Source: Chitinophagales bacterium (GTDB lineage: Bacteria; Bacteroidota; Bacteroidia; Chitinophagales; Saprospiraceae). From it: DNA of 64,000 bases. The notes beneath the pieces are model-generated. The model was given only the letters and a program-made list of their open reading frames with translations, had not been told where the DNA came from and did no database searches. The stretch spans positions 54,334-118,333 of the forward strand of contig JAFLBP010000022.1 of assembly GCA_017303875.1 (NCBI GenBank), given 5' to 3'. Shown here one piece after another: positions 52,480-61,416 of the stretch. The first letter of the stretch is position 1. The number at the start of each line of letters is the position of its first letter. Made by a program: the position numbers and the translations under genes.

Positions 52480-53245
52480 ACCTCCGAAAACGCAGGATCC
52501 CTGTATACAAACCAAAAAGGGCCAATACTGCCATGCCCGACAGCGCAGCCGTTTCTACAAGGCCATCGGCAGCCAGGGTGTCGGCGTTGCGCTTGGAATA
52601 AATGCCCCACAAAGCCCAAACGACGACGGCCGCATAGGCGAAATCGCGGCGACGCCCGATGGCCGTAAGGCCCAAAAACACGGCCGCTGCAATAACAAGC
52701 GCTGCCCAAAGCGCCGGGCCGCCGGGTTGTCCGCTCCTGCCCAGGTGCGTCAGCAAAATAGATGCATTGGCAATAGTAGCCACCGATACCCAGCCGAGGT
52801 ATACGCTGAAGGGCAGGTGCACCAACCATTTTTCGCTTTTGGAAACCGACGCCTCTCCGACGCCGAGCCGCAGGTAAATCCCGATCAGGCTACCCAGCAA
52901 AAGCAGCATCACCAGCATGGAAAGGCCGATGTACAAATGGTGGAAGGCAAACAACCAACCCGCATTAGCCGCACAGGAAAGTATAAAAAGCCAGCCAATA
53001 CGATCTAAAAAAGCGGGCTGCGCTTTACCCGTAAAACGCAGCTGGTAAATGGAAAATGTGAGCAACAGCAGGTAAATAATGCCCCAAATGGCAAAAGTGA
53101 AACCCGCCGGGGTAAACAAAGTAGGGAACATCTCGGACACCTGTGCCGGCGTCCGACCGGCAATCGGCAACGCATTGGCGAGGTAATTGACTAAAAGTAC
53201 GCCCGCCAGCGCCCCGAGATTGAGTAAGGGGAGAAATTTTTTCAT
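52478..53245 (-). CDS. TspO/tryptophan-rich-sensory-like membrane protein
   Basis: 255 residues with about eight hydrophobic helices. It starts MKKFLPLLNLGALAGVLLVNYLANALPIAGRTPAQVS and continues FPTLFTPAGFTFAIWGIIYLLLLTFSIYQL, the pattern of the large Bacteroidota 'tryptophan-rich sensory protein' group, a longer relative of TspO. Trp residues are frequent in the helices (GWLFILSCAANAGWLFAF, YLGWVSVATIANASILL). Ligand and role are unknown; TspO binds porphyrins and sterols. The ATG at 53245 is preferred to the longer frame because the first helix then begins at once. Confidence 0.78.
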   Translation of the reverse strand: MKKFLPLLNLGALAGVLLVNYLANALPIAGRTPAQVSEMFPTLFTPAGFTFAIWGIIYLLLLTFSIYQLRFTGKAQPAFLDRIGWLFILSCAANAGWLFAFHHLYIGLSMLVMLLLLGSLIGIYLRLGVGEASVSKSEKWLVHLPFSVYLGWVSVATIANASILLTHLGRSGQPGGPALWAALVIAAAVFLGLTAIGRRRDFAYAAVVVWALWGIYSKRNADTLAADGLVETAALSGMAVLALFGLYTGILRFRR

Positions 53246-53395
53246 ATTGGCAAAATTAAAATTTTCTTTGGCGTTACCAGACCGAAACACGGCCTGATGG
53301 CATCGTTCAGCTCGATGCACTGGGCCTTCAAATTACCGTTAAAGATATTTATAAACGGGTCAATTTAGTGCTTTAAAAGCCTTAATCTGGTCTTG

Positions 53396-53518
53396 TTTCC
53401 CGCAGATTTACGCAGATTTTCTCGCAGATAACGCAGATCTATTTATTCTGAATTACGCAGATAATAGGAATAGAAATCTGCGTTATCTGCGAGAAAATCT
53501 GCGTAAATCTGCGGGAAA
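53396..53518. repeat. CGCAGAT palindromic intergenic repeat, copy 4
   Basis: The best preserved copy: two perfect 43-bp arms (53396-53438 and 53476-53518) around a 37-bp spacer (123 bp in all). Each arm has four units: CCCGCAGAT, TACGCAGAT, CTCGCAGAT, AACGCAGAT. It ends 9 bp before the stop of the aldo/keto reductase gene. The rest of the gap (53246-53395) holds a start-less 34-codon frame ending at about 53373, possibly a gene remnant. Confidence 0.95.
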
Positions 53519-53527
53519 TAAACAGCA

Positions 53528-54547
53528 TTACCCTCTCAATATCGCTTCTATCGCTGCCAGATTTGAATCGGAGAAATGTAAATTGGCCAGCGCGCCAACA
53601 TTATCCAGTACCTGTTGCGGGCTGCTGGCGCCGATCAGCACCGAAGTAATACGCGGGTCTTTGAGCAGCCAGGCGATGGCCATTTGCGCGAGTGACTGGT
53701 CGCGTTCCTTGGCGATAACATTTAATTTACGTGCAATTTCCAGCCGCTCCGGACTGATCTTGCCCTGGTTCAGGTAGCGGCCGTCGCGCATGGCGCGGGA
53801 GTCTTCCGGGAAGCCGTTGAGGTAGCGATCGGTCAGCACGCCTTGTTCCAGCGGAGAGAAGGCGATGGAGCCGACGCCTTCGCGGCCAATTACATCGAGC
53901 AGGCCGTTTTCCACCCAGCGATCGAGCATGGAATAGCGCGGCTGGTGGATGAGCAACGGCGTGCCTAATTTATTGAGTATTTCCACGGCGCGGGCGGTCA
54001 GCTCGGCAGGATATTGCGAGATCCCCACGTACAGGGCCTTGCCCTGGCGCACGATCTGATCCAGCGCGCCCATGGTTTCTTCCAGCGGCGTATCGGGGTC
54101 GGGGCGGTGGTGGTAAAAAATATCCACATAGTCTACCCCCATACGACGCAGGCTCTGGTCGATGCTGGCAATCAGGTACTTGCGTGAGCCGAGGTTGCCA
54201 TAGGGGCCGGGCCACATATCCCAGCCGGCCTTGGTGGAGAGGATAAGTTCATCGCGGTAGGGTTTCCAGTCTTCGCGGAACAGGCGTCCGAAATTCTCCT
54301 CAGCAGCGCCGAAAGGCGGGCCGTAGTTGTTGGCCAGGTCGAAATGGGTGATGCCCTGATCGAAGCAGGTGCGCAGGATGCGGCGGGCGTTTTCGAGGTT
54401 GTCGGTATGTCCGAAATTATGCCACAGCCCGATGCTGAGGGCTGGCAGCAGGAGTCCGCTGCGGCCGCAGCGGCGGTATTGCATGGAATCGTATCGGTTT
54501 TCGGCAGCGCGGTAAGCGCCGGGCGCGTGGGCGTCATTGATCTGCAT
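53528..54547 (-). CDS. Aldo/keto reductase, L-glyceraldehyde-3-phosphate reductase (YghZ) type
   Basis: 339 residues from the ATG at 54547. Catalytic tetrad: Asp in GITHFDLANNYGPPFGAAEENFG, Tyr in the same segment, Lys in LILSTKAGWDMWPGPYGNLGSRKYL, and His in YVDIFYHHRPDPDTPLEETMGAL. The NNYGPPxGxAEE and KAGWDMWPGPYG segments are characteristic of the YghZ/AKR14 group, NADPH-dependent enzymes reducing L-glyceraldehyde-3-phosphate, methylglyoxal and related aldehydes. NADP-binding end: LLKDPRITSVLIGASSPQQVLDN. It is divergent from the HTCS gene, with about 120 bp between the starts I chose. The frame extends to 54661, but the extra residues do not fit the family. Confidence 0.92.
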   Translation of the reverse strand: MQINDAHAPGAYRAAENRYDSMQYRRCGRSGLLLPALSIGLWHNFGHTDNLENARRILRTCFDQGITHFDLANNYGPPFGAAEENFGRLFREDWKPYRDELILSTKAGWDMWPGPYGNLGSRKYLIASIDQSLRRMGVDYVDIFYHHRPDPDTPLEETMGALDQIVRQGKALYVGISQYPAELTARAVEILNKLGTPLLIHQPRYSMLDRWVENGLLDVIGREGVGSIAFSPLEQGVLTDRYLNGFPEDSRAMRDGRYLNQGKISPERLEIARKLNVIAKERDQSLAQMAIAWLLKDPRITSVLIGASSPQQVLDNVGALANLHFSDSNLAAIEAILRG

Positions 54548-54626
54548 GGATAGATGTGTTTTGTGGGCGAAAAGTATAAAAAAAGTTGCAGTAGAGCTGC
54601 CTGATAAAAAAAACCAATTTCTCCCT

Positions 54627-54634
54627 ACATTTGT
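54627..54634 (+). promoter_or_regulatory. -7 box of the HTCS gene
   Basis: TACATTTG (TAnnTTTG) ends 31 bp before the in-frame TTG at 54666. It lies inside the longest possible reading frame (from 54537), which therefore cannot be entirely translated from this promoter. Confidence 0.5.
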
Positions 54635-54665
54635 ATCCCGCAACAAGCCTACCCGCACCACAGCT

Positions 54666-57600
54666 TTGAAACCGATCCTGCGTTGCCTTTTACTGCTCTG
54701 CCTGCCCCGCTTCGCCGGCGCTCAAATGCCCGACTTTCCCTTCGAAAGCCCGGTACAAAACGGTATTGTCAGCCAAAGCACCATCACCTGTATGTTGCAG
54801 GACAAAGCGGGCTTTCTCTGGTTCGGCACCTGGTCCGGACTGGCGCGCTACGACGGCTATCAGGTGCGCGTTTTTAATGCCAGCGGCGGCCTCGACGGCA
54901 ATAAAATCACCTGCCTGTATGAGGACACGGACGGCAAAATCTGGGTGGGCACCCGCAATACCGGCCTTTTCCGCTTCGACCACGCCACCGAACACTTTGA
55001 AGCCGCACACAGCGCCCTGCCCGCACCCAACCCGCTCCCGGCACACAACATCACCTCGGTGTTCCGCGACCGCAGCGGCAAACTCTGGATCGGCGCCGAA
55101 GAGGGCCTTTTCTTTTTCGATGCCACCCGGCAACAACTCCAATCCGTGCCGCTACAGGGCAAAACCCGTGCGCCCAGCGAAAATATTTACCTGTACTCCA
55201 TGACGCAAACGCCCGACGGCGCGCTCTGGATTGCCGGCTCCCACGGGGTGTTCCGGGGCGCCGAAAATGGCGGCATCCCCGATTTTCAGCAAATTACCCT
55301 GCATGCCGAAAATCCAAATCTATCGCAACAAAGTATTGAATATCAGAATTTTGCATACTGCGTCCGGCAAAGCCGAAGCCAGGCTTCGATACTCTGGGTC
55401 GGTACCAAAAGCGGTCTGAAAAAACTCGATTGCAGCGCCAATCCGGCCGCGCCACTCATCACAAGCATCGAATACCAGTCGGGTAACAACAACAGCCTGA
55501 GCCACAATTTTGTACTCGATGTGCAGGAATCCGGATTCCCCAATCCCGGCGCGGTGTGGGTAGCCACATTCAACGGGCTCAACCTCCTGCAAAGCCAGGC
55601 CGAAGGCTATGCCGTCACGCGCTTTTTTGCCGAAACGGCCGCGCATCCCGGACTGAAGAGCAACAACGTTCGCTCGCTCTTCCTCGATCGCACCGATATT
55701 CTCTGGATTGGCACCGACCGCGGCCTCAACCGCCTCGACCCGCGCTCGGCCAATTTTTCACTGCACCCCATGCGCCGCGCCGGCCAGACCATCTCCGACC
55801 CCGTCACCTTTCTTGCGGCAACGCCGGAAGCCGTCTGGGCAGGAGCTTTTGGCGGCGGCTTTTTCCGTATTCCGCTGCGCCAGGGCGAGCCGGCCTGGAA
55901 CAATATCCAGCATTTCACCCTGACCCCGCCCTCCGCCTCCTCGGTCTCTAATTTTGTGTCGGCAGTATTGCCCGACGGACAAGACCGGCTCTGGGTACTT
56001 ACACAAGGCGCCGGCGCTTTTCGTTTGAACACTAAACAATTGCCCCCGAATGGCGGGTTAGTGCACGGCGCCGAACAGTTTTTAAAAGGCAATGGCCCGC
56101 AGAACGTCAGCGACGACTACCTCATGTGCGGCCTCGTCGATTCGGAAGGCAAAGTGTGGTTAGGCAGCTGGGACAGCGGACTGAACTGCTACGACCCCGA
56201 ACGCCGGGAGTTTCTGCGCTTCGCCGAAAGTCCGGAAGGTCACAATTTCCGCCTGTCGCCCATTATTGCCCTGCTGGAGCTTCGACCCGGCGACCTGCCG
56301 GGCGCACAGGCTGCCGATCATTTCTGGATGGGTACACGCGGCGGCGGCCTTTTTCTTATTCGTTTTGATGCCGCCACCCGAAATATTCAGGTGTTACGGC
56401 ATTTCAGCGTTCAAAACGGCGGACTGCGCAACAACTCGCTCACCAGTATTTGCAGAGATCGCAACGGCAAAATCTGGTTCACGACCGAAAACGGCCTTGA
56501 TTACTGGGACGCCGGGCTGCAAAAACTTGTAGCGCTTCAGGTCAATGAGGCGCTGCCCTCCCCCATCGTTCAATCGCTGCTGGAAGACGACCAGCACCGG
56601 CTTTGGGTCAGTACACAAAACGGTCTGGCCAGCATTGCTTCTCAAAATCAGTGGAAAATTACCACTTACAACAACCGCAACGGCCTGCGCGATCGCTTTT
56701 TCAATGCCGGCGCAGCGCTGTATTTGCCTAAAGGACAAATCCTGTTTGGCGGCAATAATGGCATCACGGCCTTTCAAACCGCAAGCGTTCAGGCCGATTC
56801 GGTGCTGCCCACCACCGTACTGACCGGCCTCAAACTGTTTAACCGCAACGTCAACCCCGGCGAACGCACCGCAGAAGGCTTTTTATTGGAAAAAAGCCTC
56901 TCTACCCTACCCCGGCTGGTGTTATCGCACCATGAAAATGTGGTGTCCATCGAATTTGCCGGACTGCATTTTTCCTGTCCCGAACAAAACCGTTTTGCCT
57001 ACAAATTAGAGGGTTTTGACCCCGACTGGACCTACACCGACGCGGCTCAGCGCATGGCGCATTACACCAATTTGCCGGCAGGCAATTATGTTTTTTTAGT
57101 AAAATCTGCCAATTCCGATGGCGCCTGGAACCCTCAGGCGGCGCGACTGGCCATACGCGTCAGGCCGCCTTGGTGGCAATCTGCCTGGGCCTACACGCTT
57201 TATTTTATGTTGCTGGCAGGAGCGATTTACGGCGCTTTCCGCCTGCAAATGATTCGGGCCAATTACCAGCACGAAATTCAGTTGGAACGCCTTGAAAAAC
57301 AAAAAGTAGAAGAACTGGCGCAACTAAAAACCGCGTTTTTTACCAATATCAGCCACGAACTCAAAACGCCGCTGACCCTGATCGTCAGTCCGCTGGAAGA
57401 AATGCTGCGCGAACGCTCGGCCGCCGACAGCCGGCAGCGCGACATCCTGGCGCGCATGCACCGCAACGGGATGCGACTGCTGACAATGATTAATCAATTG
57501 CTCGACATCCGCAAAGCGGAAGCGGGATTGATGAAAATTGAGGCCGGACAAGGTAATATCGTGCAGTTTGTCGCCGAAATTTGTCTGGCTTTCCGCGAGC

Positions 57601-58898
57601 TGGCGCAGCAACGGCAAATTCAGGTGCATTTTCAGGCAGCAAACAAGCAAATTCAAGCCTGGTTCGACCCGGATTTGCTGGAAAAGGTATTTTTCAACCT
57701 GCTTTCCAATGCCATTAAATTTTCATCCCCCGGCGGCGAAATTTTTGTGGATATTGGAGAAAATGCGTCCAAGCATGAATTTTTCGTGCAGGTGCGCGAC
57801 AAAGGCCGGGGTATTCCGGCCGACAAGCTCCCGCATATTTTTGAGCAGTTTTACCAGGCTGAAAACCACGACGAGGCGGGTATAGACGGCGGTTCGGGTA
57901 TTGGTTTGTCCTTGGTAAAGGCCATTGTGGCGCAACACCACGGCCGCATTGAAGTGACAAGCGCGCCTGGCGAAGGCGCCACTTTCTGTGTGTGGCTGCC
58001 CTTGGGCGAAGCGCATTTCAGCGACAAAGAAAAAACGCGGGGGCACCTGCACGGCGAGGCCCTGGAAGCATACACCGACGCGCTGCAAAGTATGGAACAG
58101 GTGAGCGCCACGCCGCATAACAGTACGCCGCCCGAAGAAGCGGCCTGTGTGCTGGTTGTAGAAGACAATCCCGACATCCGGGAATACCTGTGTAGCCAGC
58201 TTTCAAGGCAATATGAAGTACTATGCGCCGAAAATGGCGAAAAAGGCCTGGAAATAGCCCTCGAAAGCCTGCCAGATCTGGTACTTTGTGATATTTCCAT
58301 GCCGAAAATGGATGGCCTGACCCTCACCCGCCACCTGAAAACCCGGGTGGAAACCAGCCATATTCCCGTGGTGCTGCTCACGGCCCGCACCTCCCTGATT
58401 TTTAAAATTGACGGCCTGGAAACCGGCGCCGACGACTACATCACCAAGCCCTTTAACCTGCATTTGCTGGAATTACGGGTTAAAAACCTCATTGAAAGCC
58501 GGCGGCGTTTGCGGGAAAAATATGCGCGAAGCCTGCAACAAGCCCACCCCGAAACAGCGGCCGTGGAACACCTGCTGGCCGAAATGGATGAAAGTTTCCT
58601 GAAACAAGTTCATCAAATCGTTGAAGAACACCTCGAAGACAGCGCGTTTTCCATAGACGATCTGGCCCGCAAACTGTTGATGAACCGCAAACAGGTATAT
58701 CGGAAAATCAAGGCCCTGACGAACCTGTCGCCCAATGAATTTATCCGCAGTATCCGGCTGCAACAGGCAGCTCAACTGCTCAAAACCCGCCGCTTCACAG
58801 TAGCAGAAGTCACCTATCGCGTTGGCTTTCAGGATCTTAAATATTTCAGGGAGCGTTTCCGGGAACAATTTGGCGTCAGCCCGTCGGAGTATGAATAA
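54666..58898 (+). CDS. Hybrid two-component system regulator (HTCS) of polysaccharide use
   Basis: 1410 residues from the inferred TTG at 54666, which opens (M)KPILRCLLLLCLPRFAGAQ, a clean signal peptide. Domains (approximate residues): periplasmic two-component-regulator propeller 25-705 (blades GFLWFGTWSGLARYDGY, GKIWVGTRNTGLFRF, DILWIGTDRGLNRLD and others); Y_Y_Y domain 775-828 (YKLEGFDPDWTY); membrane helix 835-858; HisKA with FFTNISHELKTPLT near 892; HATPase 985-1100 (IGLSLVKAIVAQHHG); receiver 1158-1275 with Asp in LVLCDISMPKMDG; AraC-type HTH 1312-1410 (LLKTRRFTVAEVTYRVGFQDLKYFRERF). It binds a glycan fragment in the periplasm and switches on nearby glycan genes. Target: most likely the epimerase/GH130/GH5 genes that converge on it (inference). 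Confidence 0.93.
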   Translation: MKPILRCLLLLCLPRFAGAQMPDFPFESPVQNGIVSQSTITCMLQDKAGFLWFGTWSGLARYDGYQVRVFNASGGLDGNKITCLYEDTDGKIWVGTRNTGLFRFDHATEHFEAAHSALPAPNPLPAHNITSVFRDRSGKLWIGAEEGLFFFDATRQQLQSVPLQGKTRAPSENIYLYSMTQTPDGALWIAGSHGVFRGAENGGIPDFQQITLHAENPNLSQQSIEYQNFAYCVRQSRSQASILWVGTKSGLKKLDCSANPAAPLITSIEYQSGNNNSLSHNFVLDVQESGFPNPGAVWVATFNGLNLLQSQAEGYAVTRFFAETAAHPGLKSNNVRSLFLDRTDILWIGTDRGLNRLDPRSANFSLHPMRRAGQTISDPVTFLAATPEAVWAGAFGGGFFRIPLRQGEPAWNNIQHFTLTPPSASSVSNFVSAVLPDGQDRLWVLTQGAGAFRLNTKQLPPNGGLVHGAEQFLKGNGPQNVSDDYLMCGLVDSEGKVWLGSWDSGLNCYDPERREFLRFAESPEGHNFRLSPIIALLELRPGDLPGAQAADHFWMGTRGGGLFLIRFDAATRNIQVLRHFSVQNGGLRNNSLTSICRDRNGKIWFTTENGLDYWDAGLQKLVALQVNEALPSPIVQSLLEDDQHRLWVSTQNGLASIASQNQWKITTYNNRNGLRDRFFNAGAALYLPKGQILFGGNNGITAFQTASVQADSVLPTTVLTGLKLFNRNVNPGERTAEGFLLEKSLSTLPRLVLSHHENVVSIEFAGLHFSCPEQNRFAYKLEGFDPDWTYTDAAQRMAHYTNLPAGNYVFLVKSANSDGAWNPQAARLAIRVRPPWWQSAWAYTLYFMLLAGAIYGAFRLQMIRANYQHEIQLERLEKQKVEELAQLKTAFFTNISHELKTPLTLIVSPLEEMLRERSAADSRQRDILARMHRNGMRLLTMINQLLDIRKAEAGLMKIEAGQGNIVQFVAEICLAFRELAQQRQIQVHFQAANKQIQAWFDPDLLEKVFFNLLSNAIKFSSPGGEIFVDIGENASKHEFFVQVRDKGRGIPADKLPHIFEQFYQAENHDEAGIDGGSGIGLSLVKAIVAQHHGRIEVTSAPGEGATFCVWLPLGEAHFSDKEKTRGHLHGEALEAYTDALQSMEQVSATPHNSTPPEEAACVLVVEDNPDIREYLCSQLSRQYEVLCAENGEKGLEIALESLPDLVLCDISMPKMDGLTLTRHLKTRVETSHIPVVLLTARTSLIFKIDGLETGADDYITKPFNLHLLELRVKNLIESRRRLREKYARSLQQAHPETAAVEHLLAEMDESFLKQVHQIVEEHLEDSAFSIDDLARKLLMNRKQVYRKIKALTNLSPNEFIRSIRLQQAAQLLKTRRFTVAEVTYRVGFQDLKYFRERFREQFGVSPSEYE

Positions 58899-60084
58899 CA
58901 TTTGTCCGACTGCCGAATAACAACATCCGGCCATTGTGGTAGGGACATTTCCAGAAACCGGCCTTGTCTTCCTCCGGAAAATGCTCGCCCTGCCGCCCTA
59001 CACGCCAGTACCATTCGCCGCCCCCGCTATCGCGCAGGTGCGCCTGCGTGTACTGCCAGCAACGCGCCGCCGCTTCGTGGTAAAGCGCCGTGCCGCTCAT
59101 TTGCCAGGCATTGAGGAAACCCAGTATGGCTTCGGCCTGCACCCACCAGATGCGGTCGGTGTCTAATCGGCCATCGCTGTTCCGGCGTTCGTTCAGTACT
59201 GCGCCATCGGGATCAAGGGCCTCGCGCAGGGTCGCATCGGCAATTTTCAGGCAAAGGGGTTTGAGGCGTTCCTGCACTTCCGTTTTGCCGAGGGTTTGTG
59301 CAGCATCCCAAAGCAGCCAACTGGCTTCAATATCATGTCCGAAAGAAACAATATCCGACTTCAACTGCCATTTTTCATCAAAAAACAGGTGAATATGCGC
59401 GCTTTGCGGGTCAATAAAGCGCTGCTCAAACAACTCAATCAGGTTTTCGAGCGCGGCAGCCACACGTCGGTTTTCGGGCGCGGCGCGCAGCAAATTCGCA
59501 TACGCTTCCAGCACATGCAGGTGGGTATTTTGCGTTTTGGCTTCATTGGCGTCTTTTTCGGAAAGGCGCAAATCTTCCAGCAAGACCCAATTGCGCGAAT
59601 AGGCTTCAAAATAGCCGTTCAACGCAAGGTCAAGGGTGTTTTTTTCCAGCAAATCAAAGGTTTGCAGGGCCAAATCCAAGGCCGCTGCATTGCCGCTGAG
59701 CAGATAATATTCGCTTAGCCCGTAAATAGCAAAGGCCTGGGCATACACCTGTTTTTTATCGTTTTCAGGTTTGCCCGCCGCATCCAGCGACCAGTAAAAA
59801 CCGCCGAAGCCGGCATCATAAAAATGGGCGCACAAATATTCATAAGCGCGCAGGGCCGTGTCGCCGTAACCTGACTTTTTTCGCTCAAAACGCGGGTCGC
59901 GCGCAGCAGCGGAGAAGGTCCAGAGGATGCGGGCATTCAGCACCAACCCTTTTGCTGCCTGTTCATGCAACTGTCCGTAGCCGTCAATACGTCCGTAAAA
60001 ACCGCCCTGCTGCTTGTCGGGCATATTGTCGCGCCACCAGCCGAGCACGGCGTGGAGTTCATTTTCCAATTCCTGCCCCGTCAT
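58876..60084 (-). CDS. Cellobiose/mannobiose 2-epimerase (AGE superfamily)
   Basis: 402 residues, an (alpha/alpha)6-barrel enzyme converting the reducing-end sugar of beta-1,4-disaccharides, such as mannobiose to mannosylglucose. Seen: GGFYGRIDGYGQLHEQAAKGLVLNARILWTFSAA (residues 27-60), FGGFYWSLDAAGKPENDKKQVYAQAFAIYGLSEYY (about 93-127), NTHLHVLEAYANLLR (about 188-202), VSFGHDIEASWLLWDAA (about 247-263) and WWVQAEAILGFLNAW (about 315-329), which carry the catalytic His and Arg/Glu residues of the family. There is no signal peptide, so it is cytoplasmic. The ATG overlaps the GH130 gene's TGA by 4 bp, a strong sign of joint function. The 3' end overlaps the convergent HTCS gene by 23 bp. Confidence 0.93.
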   Translation of the reverse strand: MTGQELENELHAVLGWWRDNMPDKQQGGFYGRIDGYGQLHEQAAKGLVLNARILWTFSAAARDPRFERKKSGYGDTALRAYEYLCAHFYDAGFGGFYWSLDAAGKPENDKKQVYAQAFAIYGLSEYYLLSGNAAALDLALQTFDLLEKNTLDLALNGYFEAYSRNWVLLEDLRLSEKDANEAKTQNTHLHVLEAYANLLRAAPENRRVAAALENLIELFEQRFIDPQSAHIHLFFDEKWQLKSDIVSFGHDIEASWLLWDAAQTLGKTEVQERLKPLCLKIADATLREALDPDGAVLNERRNSDGRLDTDRIWWVQAEAILGFLNAWQMSGTALYHEAAARCWQYTQAHLRDSGGGEWYWRVGRQGEHFPEEDKAGFWKCPYHNGRMLLFGSRTNVIHTPTG

Positions 60085-61244
60085 GGCTTCAAAAAGTCGA
60101 GATTTTTCTGAATCAGAGCGATGCGCTGCTGCACGCTAAGGGCGGAGCGCAGGCCGTCTTCGGGGGTATTGATGCAGTAGTCTACCAATTTTTCAAGGCT
60201 TGATGTCGCCACATGCAGGCGGGTATCCGAAGAACCGTAATAGATGAATACTTCGTTGCGCTCGTTGCAGATCCAGCCGTTGGAAAACAGTACATTCGAC
60301 ACGTCGCCCACTCTTTCCTCGTCTTCGGGCGCCATAAAATGGCCTGCCGGCAAATGGGTCACGCGCCAGGGTTCTTCCAGCGCAGTCATAAACATGTACA
60401 GCACATAGCGCAAGCCCGAGGCCGTGTTGCGCACGCCGTGCGCCAGGTGCAGCCAACCCTGCGGAGTGCGCAGCGGCGCCGGCCCCTGGCCATTTTTTAC
60501 TTCCTTGATGGTGTGGTAGATGCGCTGCTCCATGATGCGCTCCGACTCCAAAACGGCCGGGTTCATGCCTGCGGAAAGTCCCCAGCCGATGCCGCCGCCA
60601 CCGCCGACATCAATAAATCCGTCTTGCGGGCGGGTATAAAAGGCGTATTTGCCGTCTACAAATTCGGGGTGGAGCACTACGTTGCGCTGCTGCGAGGAAG
60701 GCGTTTTCAGGTCGGGCAGGCGCTCCCAATGCCGCAGGTCGCGCGTGCGCACGAGACCGCCCTGCGCGGTAGCCTGGGAGGTATCGCCGGAGGGCGCGGC
60801 GGGGTCTTTGCGTTCACTGCAAAACTGGCCGTAAATCCAGCCGTCTTCATGGCGCACCAGGCGCATATCGTATACATTGGTGTCGGGGTCTTCAGTTTCG
60901 GGCAGCACCACGGGAAAATCCCAAAAGCGGAAATTATCTACGCCATTGGGGCTTTCGGCAATGGCAAAAAAGGACTTCCGGTCGGCGCCTTCCACCCGTA
61001 CACAAAGGAGATATTTGCCTTCGTGGTACAGCGCCCCGGAGTTGAAAGTGGCGTTGATGCCCTGTCGCTCCATCAGGTGGGGATTGGTGGCGGGGTCGAG
61101 GTCGTAGCGCCAGATCACGGGCGTATGGGCGGCCGTGACGACCGGGTTTTGCCAACGTTGTACCACGCCGTTTCCGCCGGGTTTGGGGCTGTTTTTTTGT
61201 GCCAAAAATGCCGCTTCGGCGGCTAATAATGCTTGTATGTTCAT
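60081..61244 (-). CDS. 4-O-beta-D-mannosyl-D-glucose phosphorylase (GH130)
   Basis: 387 residues. The sequence follows the Bacteroides fragilis enzyme closely as I remember it: VVTAAHTPVIWRYDLDPATNPHLMERQGINATFNSGA, CVRVEGADRKSFFAIAESPNGVDNFRFWD, DTNVYDMRLVRHEDGWIYG, QQRNVVLHPEFVDGKYAFYTRPQDGFIDVGGGGGIGW, YHTIKEVKNGQGP, LHLAHGVRNTASGLRYVLYMFMTAL and VSNVLFSNGWI. It splits beta-1,4-mannosylglucose with phosphate to mannose-1-phosphate and glucose. The catalytic Asp is probably in DTNVYDMRL. It is cytoplasmic and coupled to the epimerase, so the pair converts mannobiose to usable sugars. The upstream gene is the exported GH5-like enzyme, with a palindromic repeat in between. Confidence 0.95.
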   Translation of the reverse strand: MNIQALLAAEAAFLAQKNSPKPGGNGVVQRWQNPVVTAAHTPVIWRYDLDPATNPHLMERQGINATFNSGALYHEGKYLLCVRVEGADRKSFFAIAESPNGVDNFRFWDFPVVLPETEDPDTNVYDMRLVRHEDGWIYGQFCSERKDPAAPSGDTSQATAQGGLVRTRDLRHWERLPDLKTPSSQQRNVVLHPEFVDGKYAFYTRPQDGFIDVGGGGGIGWGLSAGMNPAVLESERIMEQRIYHTIKEVKNGQGPAPLRTPQGWLHLAHGVRNTASGLRYVLYMFMTALEEPWRVTHLPAGHFMAPEDEERVGDVSNVLFSNGWICNERNEVFIYYGSSDTRLHVATSSLEKLVDYCINTPEDGLRSALSVQQRIALIQKNLDFLKP

Positions 61245-61306
61245 CTTGCGTTTCTGAATTTTTGGACGCGGGTAGCGTTTTTGTAAAATATTTGTTTTTT
61301 AGGGAA

Positions 61307-61407
61307 TTTCCCGCAGAACACGCAGATTTCAGGCGCAGATTGCGCAGATTTTTTTATTAATATTATCTGCGCGATCTGCGTATTAAATCTGCGCGATCTG
61401 CGGGAAA
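61307..61407. repeat. CGCAGAT palindromic intergenic repeat, copy 5
   Basis: A 101-bp copy. Outer arms TTTCCCGCAGA and TCTGCGGGAAA pair, and inner CGCAGATT and ATCTGCGCGATCTGCG units pair imperfectly around a short AT spacer (TTTTTTTATTAATATT). It lies between the exported GH5-like gene, whose stop is 9 bp to the right, and the GH130 start. Confidence 0.9.
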
Positions 61408-61416
61408 TAAAATCTG

